Below are positions 37,742 through 50,015 of a stretch of 64,000 nt of DNA, piece after piece. The stretch covers positions 89,958 to 153,957 of the forward strand of contig JAINDK010000023.1 of assembly GCA_019931185.1 (NCBI GenBank), written 5' to 3'. The position numbers and the translations under genes were made by a program. Position 1 is the first letter of the stretch. The number at the start of each line of letters is the position of its first letter. This stretch comes from Bryobacter sp. CoA8 C33. Lineage in GTDB: Bacteria; Acidobacteriota; Terriglobia; Bryobacterales; Bryobacteraceae. The notes beneath the pieces are model-generated. The model had not been told where the DNA came from and did not search any database. It saw only the letters and a list, made by a program, of their open reading frames with translations.

Positions 37742-39463
37742 ATGTTGCGATTGCTGCTTCTGAAAGCGCTCTGCTTTTCCCTTTTGGCACAGCAGCAGGG
37801 ACGCGTTTATCTCATCAGCCTTGACGGCCTTGGTTTCGAAGCCTTCTCGGAAGACCCAGCCGCGCAAGAACTCCGCACAATGCACAAACTGGCGGCCGAG
37901 GGCATTTATGCTCCCATGCAGTCCGCCTTTCCGAGCCTTACCGCGCCCGCCCATGCCAGCCTCTTCACCGGGGTTTATGGCGACCGCAATGGCATCACAG
38001 CCAATCAAATCCCTCTTGAGTTCGATCGCCGCGTCAATGGTTTTCGCGGTGAATACCTCCGCGCCGATACCTTCTGGGTAAAGGCGGCTGCTTCCGGAAT
38101 TCGCTCGGTCGCCCACAATCCTACGCAGGGTTTCCCCTGTAATGCTCACAACAGTGGATCTGGCGTCACGCTGATCAATGGTTATCAGACAGAGGAACTC
38201 TCGCCCCAGCGATTGCTGCGCGGCGAGGAAGTTGAGTGGCTTCCGGAATCACCAGCCCGCTTTGCCCCGCCGCCCGCCTCTCGCCGCCCCGTTCTCTACT
38301 TTCAATACACTTCCGGCCGGCTGCAATTTACCGGAGCTGTTTTCGCCAAGGGCTTTCAATACGACACCATTCGCCTCTCGGCCCGCTCCGGAGCGCGTTA
38401 TGTCGACGCTCCTCTCAAGTCGGCCGAAATGGATCCTCCCCTAGCCAGTCACCCAGCGAGGCCGCTGGCGCGTTACTTCAGCCAAGCTCTTCCCATTGCC
38501 GGGATTGCCGCCGTTCACTTCCGCCTTTTTGAGCTTGCCGAGAGCGGCAAGCAGTTTCTTCTCTACCAAACCGAAGCCAAGCCCATCAGTGTCTGCCACA
38601 ACGGCGAGACGCAAAACGAAGGATTCAAGAAGCGGCTGTTGCAAACAGCCGGTGCCTTCATCGGCAACGGCGCCGGACGTTTCTATGAGGAGGGCCGCTT
38701 GGGTCCCCGCTCCACCGATGGCATTGCGGAGCGCCGCTGGCTCGAGACTCTAGAGCTTCATGCCCGTCAAACCATGCGTCATGCGCGTGCGCTTCTGGCG
38801 GAGTTCAATCCCCGTCTCCTCATCGATTACCTTTCCACTGCCGACGACTTGCTTCATGTTTGGTGGGGTAGCTACAAGCAGGGAGACCGCTTCCAGGAGC
38901 CATGGCGCCGCTGGGGTTACCAGATCATCGATTGGCGCATCCACGAATTGCGCCAACTGCTGGGTCCCGCCGACCACGTTCTCATCGTCAGCGATCATGG
39001 CATGACCTCAGCCCGGCGTGAGTTTCGCTTGAACACGTTGTTGCGGCAGTGGGGCTACGCAAATCGCGTCTGGGCCCAGGACTCGTTTCTTCGTCTCAAG
39101 GACCGGCGTGATGATGCCCTGCTCGCGGAGTTGCGGAGCCGCTTGAGCCATCTCCGTGATGGCGAAACGTCCGTATTCGCTTCCTGGTTTCTTCCCGCCG
39201 AGGCCCGGGCCCGCTTCGGTATCGGTGGTGAATTTGGTGGCGATCTTTACTTTGATTTGGCTCCCGGCTATTATTTGTCCAGCGCCCCCAAGGAGCCGGT
39301 TTTCGAGTCGTATTCGATTCCCCGGGGCGTTCATGGGCCGCTCCCCACCCGGCCCGATTTGCTGGCACTCTTTCTCGCCCATGGGCCGCAATTACAGTCC
39401 CGCCCGGTATCGATGCGCTCGGTCGATGTCGCGCCTCTGATCCTGAAGCTTCTCGGCCTCTAG
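37742..39463 (+). CDS. Secreted alkaline phosphatase-superfamily phosphodiesterase
   Basis: 573 residues. Signal peptide 1-16 (MLRLLLLKALCFSLLA). Type I phosphodiesterase/nucleotide pyrophosphatase-like catalytic domain: metal Asp in LISLDGLGFE, nucleophile Thr in FPSLTAPAHASLFTG, Asp/His in STADDLLHVWWG, the DHG motif VLIVSDHGMTS and a final His in RGVHGPLP. So the two-metal site is complete. Substrate unknown (nucleotides, phospholipid head groups or phosphonates are options). ATG 37742 is preferred over the TTG at 37721, which overlaps leuS. Its TAG stop overlaps the first ARG box. Confidence 0.9.
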   Translation: MLRLLLLKALCFSLLAQQQGRVYLISLDGLGFEAFSEDPAAQELRTMHKLAAEGIYAPMQSAFPSLTAPAHASLFTGVYGDRNGITANQIPLEFDRRVNGFRGEYLRADTFWVKAAASGIRSVAHNPTQGFPCNAHNSGSGVTLINGYQTEELSPQRLLRGEEVEWLPESPARFAPPPASRRPVLYFQYTSGRLQFTGAVFAKGFQYDTIRLSARSGARYVDAPLKSAEMDPPLASHPARPLARYFSQALPIAGIAAVHFRLFELAESGKQFLLYQTEAKPISVCHNGETQNEGFKKRLLQTAGAFIGNGAGRFYEEGRLGPRSTDGIAERRWLETLELHARQTMRHARALLAEFNPRLLIDYLSTADDLLHVWWGSYKQGDRFQEPWRRWGYQIIDWRIHELRQLLGPADHVLIVSDHGMTSARREFRLNTLLRQWGYANRVWAQDSFLRLKDRRDDALLAELRSRLSHLRDGETSVFASWFLPAEARARFGIGGEFGGDLYFDLAPGYYLSSAPKEPVFESYSIPRGVHGPLPTRPDLLALFLAHGPQLQSRPVSMRSVDVAPLILKLLGL

Positions 39464-39500
39464 TGTATTATTATTCATAAGGGTTGAATAATAATACAGT
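39462..39500. promoter_or_regulatory. Double ARG box (ArgR operator) before argF
   Basis: Box 1, AGTGTATTATTATTCATA (39462-39479), and box 2, GTTGAATAATAATACAGT (39483-39500), each match the enterobacterial pattern wnTGAATwwwwATTCAnw with one core mismatch and are exactly 3 bp apart, the arrangement bound by an ArgR hexamer. Together they form a perfect 13-bp inverted repeat (39465-39477 with 39485-39497). An AATAAT at 39490-39495, 6 nt before the argF ATG, could be the -10, so bound ArgR would cover the promoter. Confidence 0.82.
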
Positions 39501-39501
39501 C

Positions 39502-40455
39502 ATGCCTGCCGCACTTGTGTCTGATACCGCCCCGCGGTCACCGGCCATCGCCGCCCGTGATCTCACCAGTGACTTGTCTCTCTCGGGCCTCGAGTTGCGG
39601 CAGCTTCTTGACCTCGCCGCCGATGTGAAGCGCCATCCCACTCGCTACGCGTCTGCCTTGCGGCACCGCTATCTCAGCCTCCTGTTTGAGAAGCCCTCCC
39701 TCCGGACCCGCCTGACCTTCGAGCTGGCCATAAAGCAATTGGGCGGCGATGCCGTATCGAGCATCGGTCCGATTGGTGATCGCGAGCCCACCAAGGATAT
39801 CGCCCGCAATCTCGACCGCTGGACAAACGCAATCGTCGCCCGTACCTTTCTCCAATCCACGATTGATGAATTGGCAGAATGGTCGAGCGTGCCGGTGATC
39901 AACGCCCTCAGTGATCTCTACCATCCTTGTCAAAGCTTTGCCGATCTGCAGACGCTCGAAGAGCGCTTTGGCGGCCTCGGCGGTCTGAAGCTGACCTTCG
40001 TGGGCGATGGCAATAACGTCGCTCACTCATTGATGATCAATGGCGCGCGCTCGGGTATGCATGTCTGTGTTGCTTGCCCTCCCGGCTATGAGCCCAACTC
40101 CGCGATTGTGGACCAGTCCACTCTGTTCGCTCGCGAATCGGGCGGCAGCATCACAGTTACACAAGATCCGTTAGCGGGCGTCTCCGGCGCCCATGCTGTC
40201 TACACCGACGTTTGGACCAGCATGGGGCAGGAAGCGGAAGCCTCCGAGCGCATGAAGATCTTCGCGGGCTTTACCGTCAATTCCCGCCTCATGTCCGCCG
40301 CCTCGGCCAACGCCATCTTTCTCCATTGCCTGCCCGCCAAACGAGGCCAGGAAGTGACCGGCGAAGTGATCGAGTCGGCACAGTCCGCCGTTTTCGATCA
40401 GGCGGAGAATCGCCTGCACGCTCAGAAGGCGTTACTACTTATGCTGCTCTCCTAG
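39502..40455 (+). CDS. argF: Ornithine carbamoyltransferase
   Basis: 317-residue cytosolic enzyme converting ornithine and carbamoyl phosphate to citrulline. Carbamoyl-phosphate loop FEKPSLRTRLTFE (S-x-R-T-R), ornithine motifs HPCQSFADLQTL and FVGDGNNVAHSLM, and the C-terminal HCLPAKRGQEVTGEV. The normal HCLP motif favours ornithine over N-acetylornithine. ATG 39502 (MPAALV) is used; an in-frame TTG at 39484 lies inside the operator. No ribosome-binding site at normal distance, so a leaderless mRNA is likely. First gene of argF-argH-argR-mutS-like. Confidence 0.95.
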   Translation: MPAALVSDTAPRSPAIAARDLTSDLSLSGLELRQLLDLAADVKRHPTRYASALRHRYLSLLFEKPSLRTRLTFELAIKQLGGDAVSSIGPIGDREPTKDIARNLDRWTNAIVARTFLQSTIDELAEWSSVPVINALSDLYHPCQSFADLQTLEERFGGLGGLKLTFVGDGNNVAHSLMINGARSGMHVCVACPPGYEPNSAIVDQSTLFARESGGSITVTQDPLAGVSGAHAVYTDVWTSMGQEAEASERMKIFAGFTVNSRLMSAASANAIFLHCLPAKRGQEVTGEVIESAQSAVFDQAENRLHAQKALLLMLLS

Positions 40456-40468
40456 GAAAAGGATCTTC

Positions 40469-41854
40469 ATGCAAGAAAAGCTATACGGAGGCCGCTTTGA
40501 AGCCGGCCAGGATAAGTTCTTTGAGAAGTTTTCTGAATCGCTTCACTTTGACAAGCGCCTGATTGAGGCTGACATCGAAGGCTCACAAGCATTTGCCCGC
40601 GCGCTCGAAAGCGTCGGTATCTTGAACGCGGAGGAACGGGCCCGCATCGTGCGCGCCTTCGACGAGATTCAAACCGAAGCAAGGAATCCAAACTATTTTC
40701 ATGGCGCCAACGACGAAGACGTCCACTCGTTCGTCATCCGCCAGCTCAAGGAAAAGACCGGCGTTCTCGCCGACAAGATTCACACCGGCCGCAGCCGCAA
40801 CGAACAGGTTTCCCTCGACACACGATTGTGGCTGCGCTCCACTATTGAGACCACCATCGCCGCGACCCGCTCCCTGATGGGAGAGTTGCTCAATTTGGCT
40901 GCCAAGCACCCCCAGGCCGCCATCCCTGGCTACACTCATCTGCGGCGGGCTCAGGCCGTGCTTTGGCCTCACTACCTGCTTGCCTACTTCGAGATGTTTG
41001 CCCGCGACGTGGAGCGTTTACGCCAGACCTACGACCGCACGAACGTACTACCCCTCGGCAGCGGAGCCCTCGCCGGCAGCGCCTTTGCCTTCGACCGCAA
41101 TGCGATCGCTCGCGATCTCGGTTTCGCGTCGATCACGCGCAATTCCATGGATGTCAGCGCGGACCGCGATTTCGTGCTCGACTACATGCACGCCGCCAAC
41201 CTCATCATGCTCCATCTCTCCCGTCTTGCCGAAGACTGGATTCTTTACTCGGGGGAGGAATTCGGCTGGCTCGATTTGTCCGATGCCGTCACCTCCGGTT
41301 CCAGTCTGATGCCGCAAAAGAAAAACCCTGATTCGCTTGAGCTGATTCGCGGCAAGTGTGGACGCGTCTACGGCGCCTACTCCGCTCTCTTCGTCACGAT
41401 CAAGGGCCTGCCGCTCACCTACAATCGCGACATGCAGGAAGACAAGGAACAACTCTTCGACGCTGCCGACCAGACTATACAGTGCCTGAATATGACGACG
41501 ATTGTTGCCCAGAATCTAACTCTCAAGCCAGCTATTCCGGAAAAAGCCTGCGCCGAGTCCTGGGTGGTAGCTACCGATATCGCCGAGGCCCTGTCCCGCG
41601 CCGGCATGCCTTTTCACCAGTCTCATAAACTGGCTGGCCGTCTCGTTCTTCATGGAATCAAGTCCGGTAAGAACCCCGCCGATTTCACCGCCGAGGAATT
41701 GCAGGCCTTCGACCCCCATTTCACTCCTGACTTTGTATTCATCCTTAAGGATCCCCGTCACGGCATGCAGACCCGCGCGGTTCCGGGCGGCACTGCTCCC
41801 CAAAGTGTTGCTTCCGCGCTGGTCGAAGCGCGCGCCAGACTGCAATCACTATGA
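40469..41854 (+). CDS. argH: Argininosuccinate lyase
   Basis: 461-residue member of the fumarase/aspartase superfamily, cutting argininosuccinate into arginine and fumarate. YGGRFEAGQDKFFEKFSES at the N-terminus, HTGRSRNEQV, GYTHLRRAQAV and the superfamily signature GSSLMPQKKNPD with the mobile catalytic-serine loop are intact. Normal length. AAAAGGA lies 8-9 nt before the ATG, and the start is 13 nt after argF. The ATGA at 41851 couples it to argR. argG is not in the window. Confidence 0.97.
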   Translation: MQEKLYGGRFEAGQDKFFEKFSESLHFDKRLIEADIEGSQAFARALESVGILNAEERARIVRAFDEIQTEARNPNYFHGANDEDVHSFVIRQLKEKTGVLADKIHTGRSRNEQVSLDTRLWLRSTIETTIAATRSLMGELLNLAAKHPQAAIPGYTHLRRAQAVLWPHYLLAYFEMFARDVERLRQTYDRTNVLPLGSGALAGSAFAFDRNAIARDLGFASITRNSMDVSADRDFVLDYMHAANLIMLHLSRLAEDWILYSGEEFGWLDLSDAVTSGSSLMPQKKNPDSLELIRGKCGRVYGAYSALFVTIKGLPLTYNRDMQEDKEQLFDAADQTIQCLNMTTIVAQNLTLKPAIPEKACAESWVVATDIAEALSRAGMPFHQSHKLAGRLVLHGIKSGKNPADFTAEELQAFDPHFTPDFVFILKDPRHGMQTRAVPGGTAPQSVASALVEARARLQSL

Positions 41855-42273
41855 ACAAATCCGAGCGTCATCAGCAGATTCTCCGGCTGATCGATGCGGC
41901 CGAAGTTCACACTCAGGAGCAATTGGCTCAGTTGCTGAAGCGCCGCGGTATCGATGCGACTCAAGTCACCCTCTCCCGCGACATCCGCGAGTTGGGGTTG
42001 GTGAAAACTCCCCGGGGCTATGCGGATCTCGGCAAGCGCAGCGCCAACTTCCTGTCGCTGGCCCGCGAATTCATGGTCTCCGCGGTAGCAGCCCAGAATC
42101 TTGTTGTCCTACGCACCTCTCCAGGCCACGCGATGAGTCTCGCCATTGCCCTCGACACCGAGCAGTATCCCAACGTCGTAGGTACGATCGCCGGTGACGA
42201 CACCATCTTCATTGCCATGCCAGACCGCCGGCGTGCTCTCGCCTTCGCTGCTGAATTGCGGAACTTGTCTTGA
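41851..42273 (+). CDS. argR: Arginine repressor
   Basis: 140 residues. N-terminal winged helix (1-70; HQQILRLIDAAEVHTQEQLAQLLKRRGIDATQVTLSRDIRELGLVKTPRG) and C-terminal arginine-binding hexamerisation domain (about 75-140) with LRTSPGHAMSLAIALD and GTIAGDDTIFIAM, the conserved GTIAGDDT arginine site. Overlaps argH by 4 nt. Together with the double ARG box before argF this indicates direct feedback on its own operon by arginine. Confidence 0.96.
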   Translation: MNKSERHQQILRLIDAAEVHTQEQLAQLLKRRGIDATQVTLSRDIRELGLVKTPRGYADLGKRSANFLSLAREFMVSAVAAQNLVVLRTSPGHAMSLAIALDTEQYPNVVGTIAGDDTIFIAMPDRRRALAFAAELRNLS

Positions 42274-42278
42274 GACCA

Positions 42279-44057
42279 ATGCCCGCCGTAATTTATCAGC
42301 AGCGGCTGTCGGCTTGCCAAGCGGAATTGGCTCGCACCGACCGGCAGATCCGTCAACTCGGCAATGTCCGCCTGCTTGTCGCAGCTGGTTTCCTGCTGAC
42401 CCTCTGGCTTTCTCTTTGGTGGTGGTGCGGAATCGACACTCTTGTCTTTCTCTCTGTCGGCTGGCGCATGCGTTTGCTCGAGAGAATTGCTGAAAGCCAG
42501 CGCCGCGCCATCGCTTACCATGAGCGCGCCCTTGAACGTATCGCGGGCAGGTGGGCGGGTACTGGCGTAGCCGGTCTGGCCTTCCGGCCCGCGGAACATT
42601 GCTATGCCAATGATCTCGATTTGTTTGGAACCGGCTCTTTGTTCGAGTATCTTTGCCAGGCTCGCTCGGCCCTCGGTCAGTCGCATTTGGCTAACTGGCT
42701 GCTTCAACCCGCTTCGCCCGCCACGATTCGCGAGAGGCAGTCCGCCGTCGAGGAAATCGCTGCCGACCTCCAACTGCGGGAAGATCTTGCCACGATTGGA
42801 GCCGCGAAGACCCGTGATGTCGCTGCCTGTTTCCTGTTGGATTGGGGTGAATCTTCCTCCACACCCTTCGCCGGGGCCCCCAAGCTTCTCTACGGCCTGC
42901 TTTCCCTCTTGGGTCTTGTCGCCGTTTTCGCCCTATTGGCGGACCTCTTCGGCTCAGGCTGGCCCTATCTGCGCATCTTCTATCTCAGCGTGGGCCTCGC
43001 GGCGGGATTCGTGTTGTTCCATCGCCGGCGCGCTATTCATCAGGTCTTGCGCAGCTCGGAGGGTGCGGCCACGGAAGTGGCATTGATTGCGAGCCTCCTG
43101 GCTCGTATGGAAGACCGGCAATTCTCCGCGCTTCTGCTCCAGAGTCTTCGTGCCTCGCTTGACTCAGAGGGGGCTACGCCTTCGCGCTGCATTCAACAAC
43201 TGCGGCGGTACATGGACTTTGTCGACTCGCGGGATCACTTCATCGTGCGCCTTCTGGGTCCTCTTGTTTTGTGGGACCTCCATCTCGCTCTCGCCCTCGA
43301 AGGCTGGCGCGCCCGTCACGGCCAAGCCCTCCGCCGCTGGATCGAAGCCGTTGCCGCTATGGAAGCTCTCACCTCTCTGGCCACCTTCCGTTTTGAGCAT
43401 CCCGAATCGATCTTCCCGACTCTTTCGCCCCATACTCCCTGCTTGCGCGCCACTGGCCTCATTCATCCCTTGATGCCCTCCGGGCAGGCGGTGGCGAACG
43501 ATGTTGAACTCGGCTCCCCGCTGCGGCTGCTTCTCGTCAGCGGCTCCAATATGTCCGGCAAAAGTACCTTTATGCGCACCATCGGCGCGAATCTCGTGCT
43601 TGCTCAGGCTGGTGCCCCTGTGCTCGCCAATAGCTTTGAATGGTCTCCGCTTCAAATTGGAGCCTCCATCGCCACCCATGATTCCCTCCAAGGCAACATC
43701 TCCCGTTTTTTTGCCGAGATCCTCCGCCTCCGTGATGTGATGAATTTGACTCTCAACCCGCTTCCGGTACTTTTTCTGCTCGACGAAATCCTGAGTGGCA
43801 CTAACTCCCACGATCGCCGCATTGGCGCCGAGGCCATCCTGCGGAATCTGGTGGGTCGCGGCGCCGTGGGCATCGCCACAACTCATGATTTGGCCCTTAC
43901 CGGGATTGTCGAAGAGTTGGCGCCCCGCGCGGCGAACCTCCATTTTGAAGACCAACTGATCGACGGCAAGATGCAATTTGACTATCGCGTGCGCCCCGGT
44001 GTCGTAACGCACTCGAACGCCATCGAGCTGATGCGCGCGATTGGCCTGGAAGTCTGA
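42279..44057 (+). CDS. Membrane-anchored MutS-like ATPase
   Basis: 592 residues. Two hydrophobic regions (about 28-60 and 205-245) flank a soluble stretch; a MutS core/clamp-like helical part and a MutS domain V ATPase follow. Walker A SGSNMSGKST lies near 423-432, Walker B with FLLDEILSGTNSHDR near 498-512, and the conserved TTHD switch is present. No N-terminal mismatch-recognition or connector domain is present, so it is not a classical repair MutS. Function unknown. It begins 5 nt after argR; a TTG at 42270 overlapping the argR stop is an alternative start. Co-transcription with arginine genes may be accidental. Confidence 0.85.
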   Translation: MPAVIYQQRLSACQAELARTDRQIRQLGNVRLLVAAGFLLTLWLSLWWWCGIDTLVFLSVGWRMRLLERIAESQRRAIAYHERALERIAGRWAGTGVAGLAFRPAEHCYANDLDLFGTGSLFEYLCQARSALGQSHLANWLLQPASPATIRERQSAVEEIAADLQLREDLATIGAAKTRDVAACFLLDWGESSSTPFAGAPKLLYGLLSLLGLVAVFALLADLFGSGWPYLRIFYLSVGLAAGFVLFHRRRAIHQVLRSSEGAATEVALIASLLARMEDRQFSALLLQSLRASLDSEGATPSRCIQQLRRYMDFVDSRDHFIVRLLGPLVLWDLHLALALEGWRARHGQALRRWIEAVAAMEALTSLATFRFEHPESIFPTLSPHTPCLRATGLIHPLMPSGQAVANDVELGSPLRLLLVSGSNMSGKSTFMRTIGANLVLAQAGAPVLANSFEWSPLQIGASIATHDSLQGNISRFFAEILRLRDVMNLTLNPLPVLFLLDEILSGTNSHDRRIGAEAILRNLVGRGAVGIATTHDLALTGIVEELAPRAANLHFEDQLIDGKMQFDYRVRPGVVTHSNAIELMRAIGLEV

Positions 44058-44072
44058 GACGATTTGAGAATC

Positions 44073-45236
44073 ATGCAGCGCCGCACTTTCCTCGCCGGCT
44101 TTCTCGCTCCGCCTCCTGTCCGGTTGGGTGTGATTGGTGCCGGCAATCGCGGTACCTCGCTCGCGCTGCTCACCGCCTCGATGCCGGATGTCGAGATCAC
44201 CGCGATTTGCGATATCGAACCCGCCCAGACAGACCGGCTTCTCAGCCGCCTGCCCCGCCCGCCTCGCGTATTTGCAAACCATCAGGCCTTGCTCGATTTT
44301 TCTTCGCTCGATGCCGTCCTCATCGCTACGCCTGAACAAACTCATGCCCGGATCGCCATCGATGCATTGAATGCCCGTAAGGCTGTGCTGAGTGAAGTTG
44401 CCGCGGCCGTCACCATCGAGGAATGCTGGCAATTAGTGGCGGCCGTCGAGCGCACGCGCGGACTTTACATGATGGCGGAAAACTGCTGCTACTACCGCTC
44501 GAATCTCGCCGTGCTCGCCATGGCGCGCGCTGGCCTGCTCGGTGAGCTCACCTACGCCGATTGCGCCTACCTCCACTCCTTGCCCCACTATGCTTTTCAT
44601 TCTCGCGGCGGTTTGAGCTGGCGCGGTGAACTGATGCGCGATTATGCCAACTGGTACCCGACCCACGCCATCGGGCCCGTTGCCCAGTGGCTCGATCTCG
44701 GCAAGTCACACCGGCTCGCCTCGCTCACCGCGCGCATCGCCCCGCCTCTCCGCATGAATCGCCAGCGCGACTGGCAGCGATTCCTCGCGGACGCCTCCAC
44801 CGCGCTCATCGAAACCACTCAAGGCAAGCTCATCACTCTCCGGCTCGATACCGTTTCGGCCCGGCCCACTGTCAGCACCACGCATTATCTTCTCCAAGGC
44901 ACCCGTGGTGTCTTTCGTGATGCCGAGGGTCTTCGCTCCATCTGGCTTGCCGGCGTGCACGGAGAGGCCTCCTGGGGCGATTGGGAGCCCTATGAGCGCC
45001 GATTTGACGACCCCCGCTGGCAGGCGAACGCCGGCCGGGCAAGAACCTCCGGCCACGGCGGCGCGGACTGGTTTACGCTCCGCGCTTTTTTCGAAGCGTT
45101 CCAACAGCGGCAGCCCTCCCCCATTAACGTCTATGACAGTGTTGAGTGGAGCTCGCTCATCGCTTTGACTACCCAATCGGCCCGCGCCAAAGGCGCTTCC
45201 CTTGCGATCCCCGATTTCCGCCGCAATCAGAAATAG
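44073..45236 (+). CDS. Gfo/Idh/MocA-family oxidoreductase, second copy
   Basis: 387 residues. Starts MQRRTFLAGFLAPPP, a twin-arginine-like signal that is short. Rossmann domain VRLGVIGAGNRGTSLALLTA with acidic DIEPAQT, VLIATPEQTHA, then SEVAAAVTIEE where most members have EKP, so the usual Lys is missing. MAENCCYYRSNLAVLAMARAGLLGELTYADC and the C-terminal SGHGGADWFTLRAFFEAF resemble GH109-type glycosidases that use NAD transiently; this is tentative. ATG 44073 chosen over TTG 44064. Follows the MutS-like gene by 15 nt and ends at a bidirectional terminator. Confidence 0.87.
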   Translation: MQRRTFLAGFLAPPPVRLGVIGAGNRGTSLALLTASMPDVEITAICDIEPAQTDRLLSRLPRPPRVFANHQALLDFSSLDAVLIATPEQTHARIAIDALNARKAVLSEVAAAVTIEECWQLVAAVERTRGLYMMAENCCYYRSNLAVLAMARAGLLGELTYADCAYLHSLPHYAFHSRGGLSWRGELMRDYANWYPTHAIGPVAQWLDLGKSHRLASLTARIAPPLRMNRQRDWQRFLADASTALIETTQGKLITLRLDTVSARPTVSTTHYLLQGTRGVFRDAEGLRSIWLAGVHGEASWGDWEPYERRFDDPRWQANAGRARTSGHGGADWFTLRAFFEAFQQRQPSPINVYDSVEWSSLIALTTQSARAKGASLAIPDFRRNQK

Positions 45237-45273
45237 AAAAAGGCGGTGAGCCTTTCCGGGCCACCGCCTTTTT
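45237..45273. terminator. Bidirectional intrinsic terminator
   Basis: AAAAAGGCGGTG (45237-45248) pairs with CACCGCCTTTTT (45262-45273), with an inner GCC/GGC helper stem. A-tract and T-tract make it work in both directions: for the arg operon on plus and for ppdK on minus. Confidence 0.9.
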
Positions 45274-45306
45274 CCCACCAAAACGGATGTTTCCATCCGT
45301 TGAACT

Positions 45307-48038
<2,732 letters not shown>

Positions 48039-48042
<4 letters not shown>

Positions 48043-50015
48043 GAAGCGTGAGTCTCCTGTGTCTTGGGAACAATTTCTGAGAATTCGGCGATACCCGAAA
48101 ACTCTGTTTTGAGGCTAAACAACAATGTTAGCCGATTCGCGCGCACGGCCGGGTCCCGCGCGTTCACCAGTACTTTTTCAAAGAACAAATCCACGGCCGG
48201 TCTCAGCGTGGCCATTGCCGCCAGCGCCTCACCATAGCCCGCTCCTCTCACCCTGCCGGCTACCTCCTGGAAGGCTGCCCACAGGGCACGCTCGGCCGGG
48301 TCCTCGAACAGCGATTCCTGCACTGTGCCCCCACCCGAAAACTGCGCTTGGTCGAGAATATTCTTCATCCGCTTGAAGCTCGCCGCCAGCGGCTCGAAGT
48401 TCTCCGTTGCCCGTACTACCTTCACCGCTTCCAGCCGCCCCAATACGTCTTTGAGATCGCTCGCGCCGGCGGCCAGCACCGCCATCACCTCATCAAAGGC
48501 ATAGCCGCGAATCTCGGTCAGATAGTACTTGGCCCGCTCGATCAGAAAATCGCCGAGCTTCTCCACTCCTCCCGCCAGAGTGTCCAGCTTCAGGTCCAAC
48601 TCGCCTTCCGCCAGAATCCGGATCACGCCCTGCGCCGCCCGGCGCAGGGCGAACGGATCCTTCGATCCCGTCGGGATCAACCCAATCCCAAAGCAGCCGC
48701 GCAGCGTGTCTACTTTATCCGCAAGGCTCAAGAGTTGACCCGCTGCCGTGCGCGGAATCGAGTCTTCCATGCTCGCCGGCTTGTACTGGTCGTAGATGGC
48801 CGAGGCCACCTCTTCTCCTTCGCCCTGTGCCCGCGCATAGAGACCACCCACGATGCCCTGCAGTTCCGTGAACTCCTTCACCATCTCGCAGGTCAGATCG
48901 GTTTTGGCCAACTCGGCCGCCCGCAGAGCGGCCTCATCCCCACCCCAATCCCGCACCAATTCCACGACCCGCTCTGTCTTGGCAAGATAGCTGCCCAACT
49001 GCGCCTGAAACGTCACGGATTTCAGGTCCTCCACCCGCTCGGCCAGCTTCTTCTGTTGATCGACGTTATAGAAAAACCGCGCATCGTTGAAACGGGCTCG
49101 CAGCACACGTTCATTGCCATGCCGCACCAGCCCTTCCGGGTCGGCTGCCGTGTTCATCACCGCCACGAATTTCGCCGCCAGCTTACCCGAGGCGTCTGTC
49201 ACACTGAAGTATTTTTGGTGGAAGCGCATCACCGTCACCAGCACCTCTTCCGGCAGATTCAGATAATCCTCGGCGAATTCTCCGGTAATCGGTGTCGGGT
49301 ACTCCGTGATGTAGGTCAACGTTTCGAGCAGCGCCGCATCCTTCTTCACTCCCGCTGGCAGCGCCGCCTCAATGCGCGCCCGCCTCTCGGCCCCACGCAG
49401 AATAACGAAGTTCTCCCGCAACTTCTCCTCGTAATTCTCAATCGTTACTGCAAAGCGGCTGGCCCCCAGTTGACGGTGCCCGCCGCTCATCGTCCCGGCC
49501 TCGATTCCGTTGATCGCAAACGGCACCACTTTCTCTCCCAGCAGACACAGAATCCAGCGAATCGGACGAATAAACCGCACTCCCCCCTTGCCAGGCCACA
49601 GCATCGTCTTCGGCCAGGGAATCCCGAGAATCAGGCCGGGAAGTGCCGCTGCCAGTAAATCAATTGCCGCCTTGCCCTCCACCTTCCGCACAAATGTGTA
49701 GTACACACCTTTGGCTGTTTCCGTCAATTGCAGTTGATCGACGCTTACCCCATTCTTTCTCGCAAACCCTTCGATTGCTTGCGGATTAGCCTGTTTCGGC
49801 GGTCCGCTGACCACCTCCTCGCGATCCTCCTCACGCTCTTTTAGTCCGGTCAGCTTCACGGCCAAACGCCGCGGTGTCGCCTCCGATAGCGCTACCTCTC
49901 CACCGAGTGGCGCCGTCAGTTCCGCCAGTTTCGTGGTCAGATGCTGCAGGCCATCCGGAATCATCCAATCGGGAATCTCTTCCACACCGATCTCGAGCAA
50001 CAGATCTCTTCCCAT
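48039..50015 (-). CDS. glyS: Glycyl-tRNA synthetase beta subunit
   Basis: 658-residue tRNA-binding subunit of the alpha2beta2-type GlyRS. LLLEIGVEEIPDWMIPDG at the N-terminus, KTMLWPGKGGVRFIRPIRWILCLL, PTPITGEFAEDYLNLPEEVLVTVMRFHQKYF, an HD-like region and a C-terminal DALR-type anticodon domain (FEPLAASFKRMKNILDQ). ATG 50015 is used because [13 protein letters not shown] matches the family; its first base is shared with the glyQ stop (TAATG), so the two subunits are translationally coupled in equal amounts. Slightly shorter than the roughly 690 residues common in proteobacteria. Confidence 0.96.

Noticed and set aside
39465..39497. The AT-rich inverted repeat before argF as a transcription terminator of the phosphodiesterase gene
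   Set aside because: The stem is almost pure A/T and fits two ARG boxes at canonical spacing much better.
44073..45236. Assignment as a classical dehydrogenase
   Set aside because: The usual EKP lysine position reads SEVAAA, so a plain NAD-dependent dehydrogenase is doubtful; kept at family level only.
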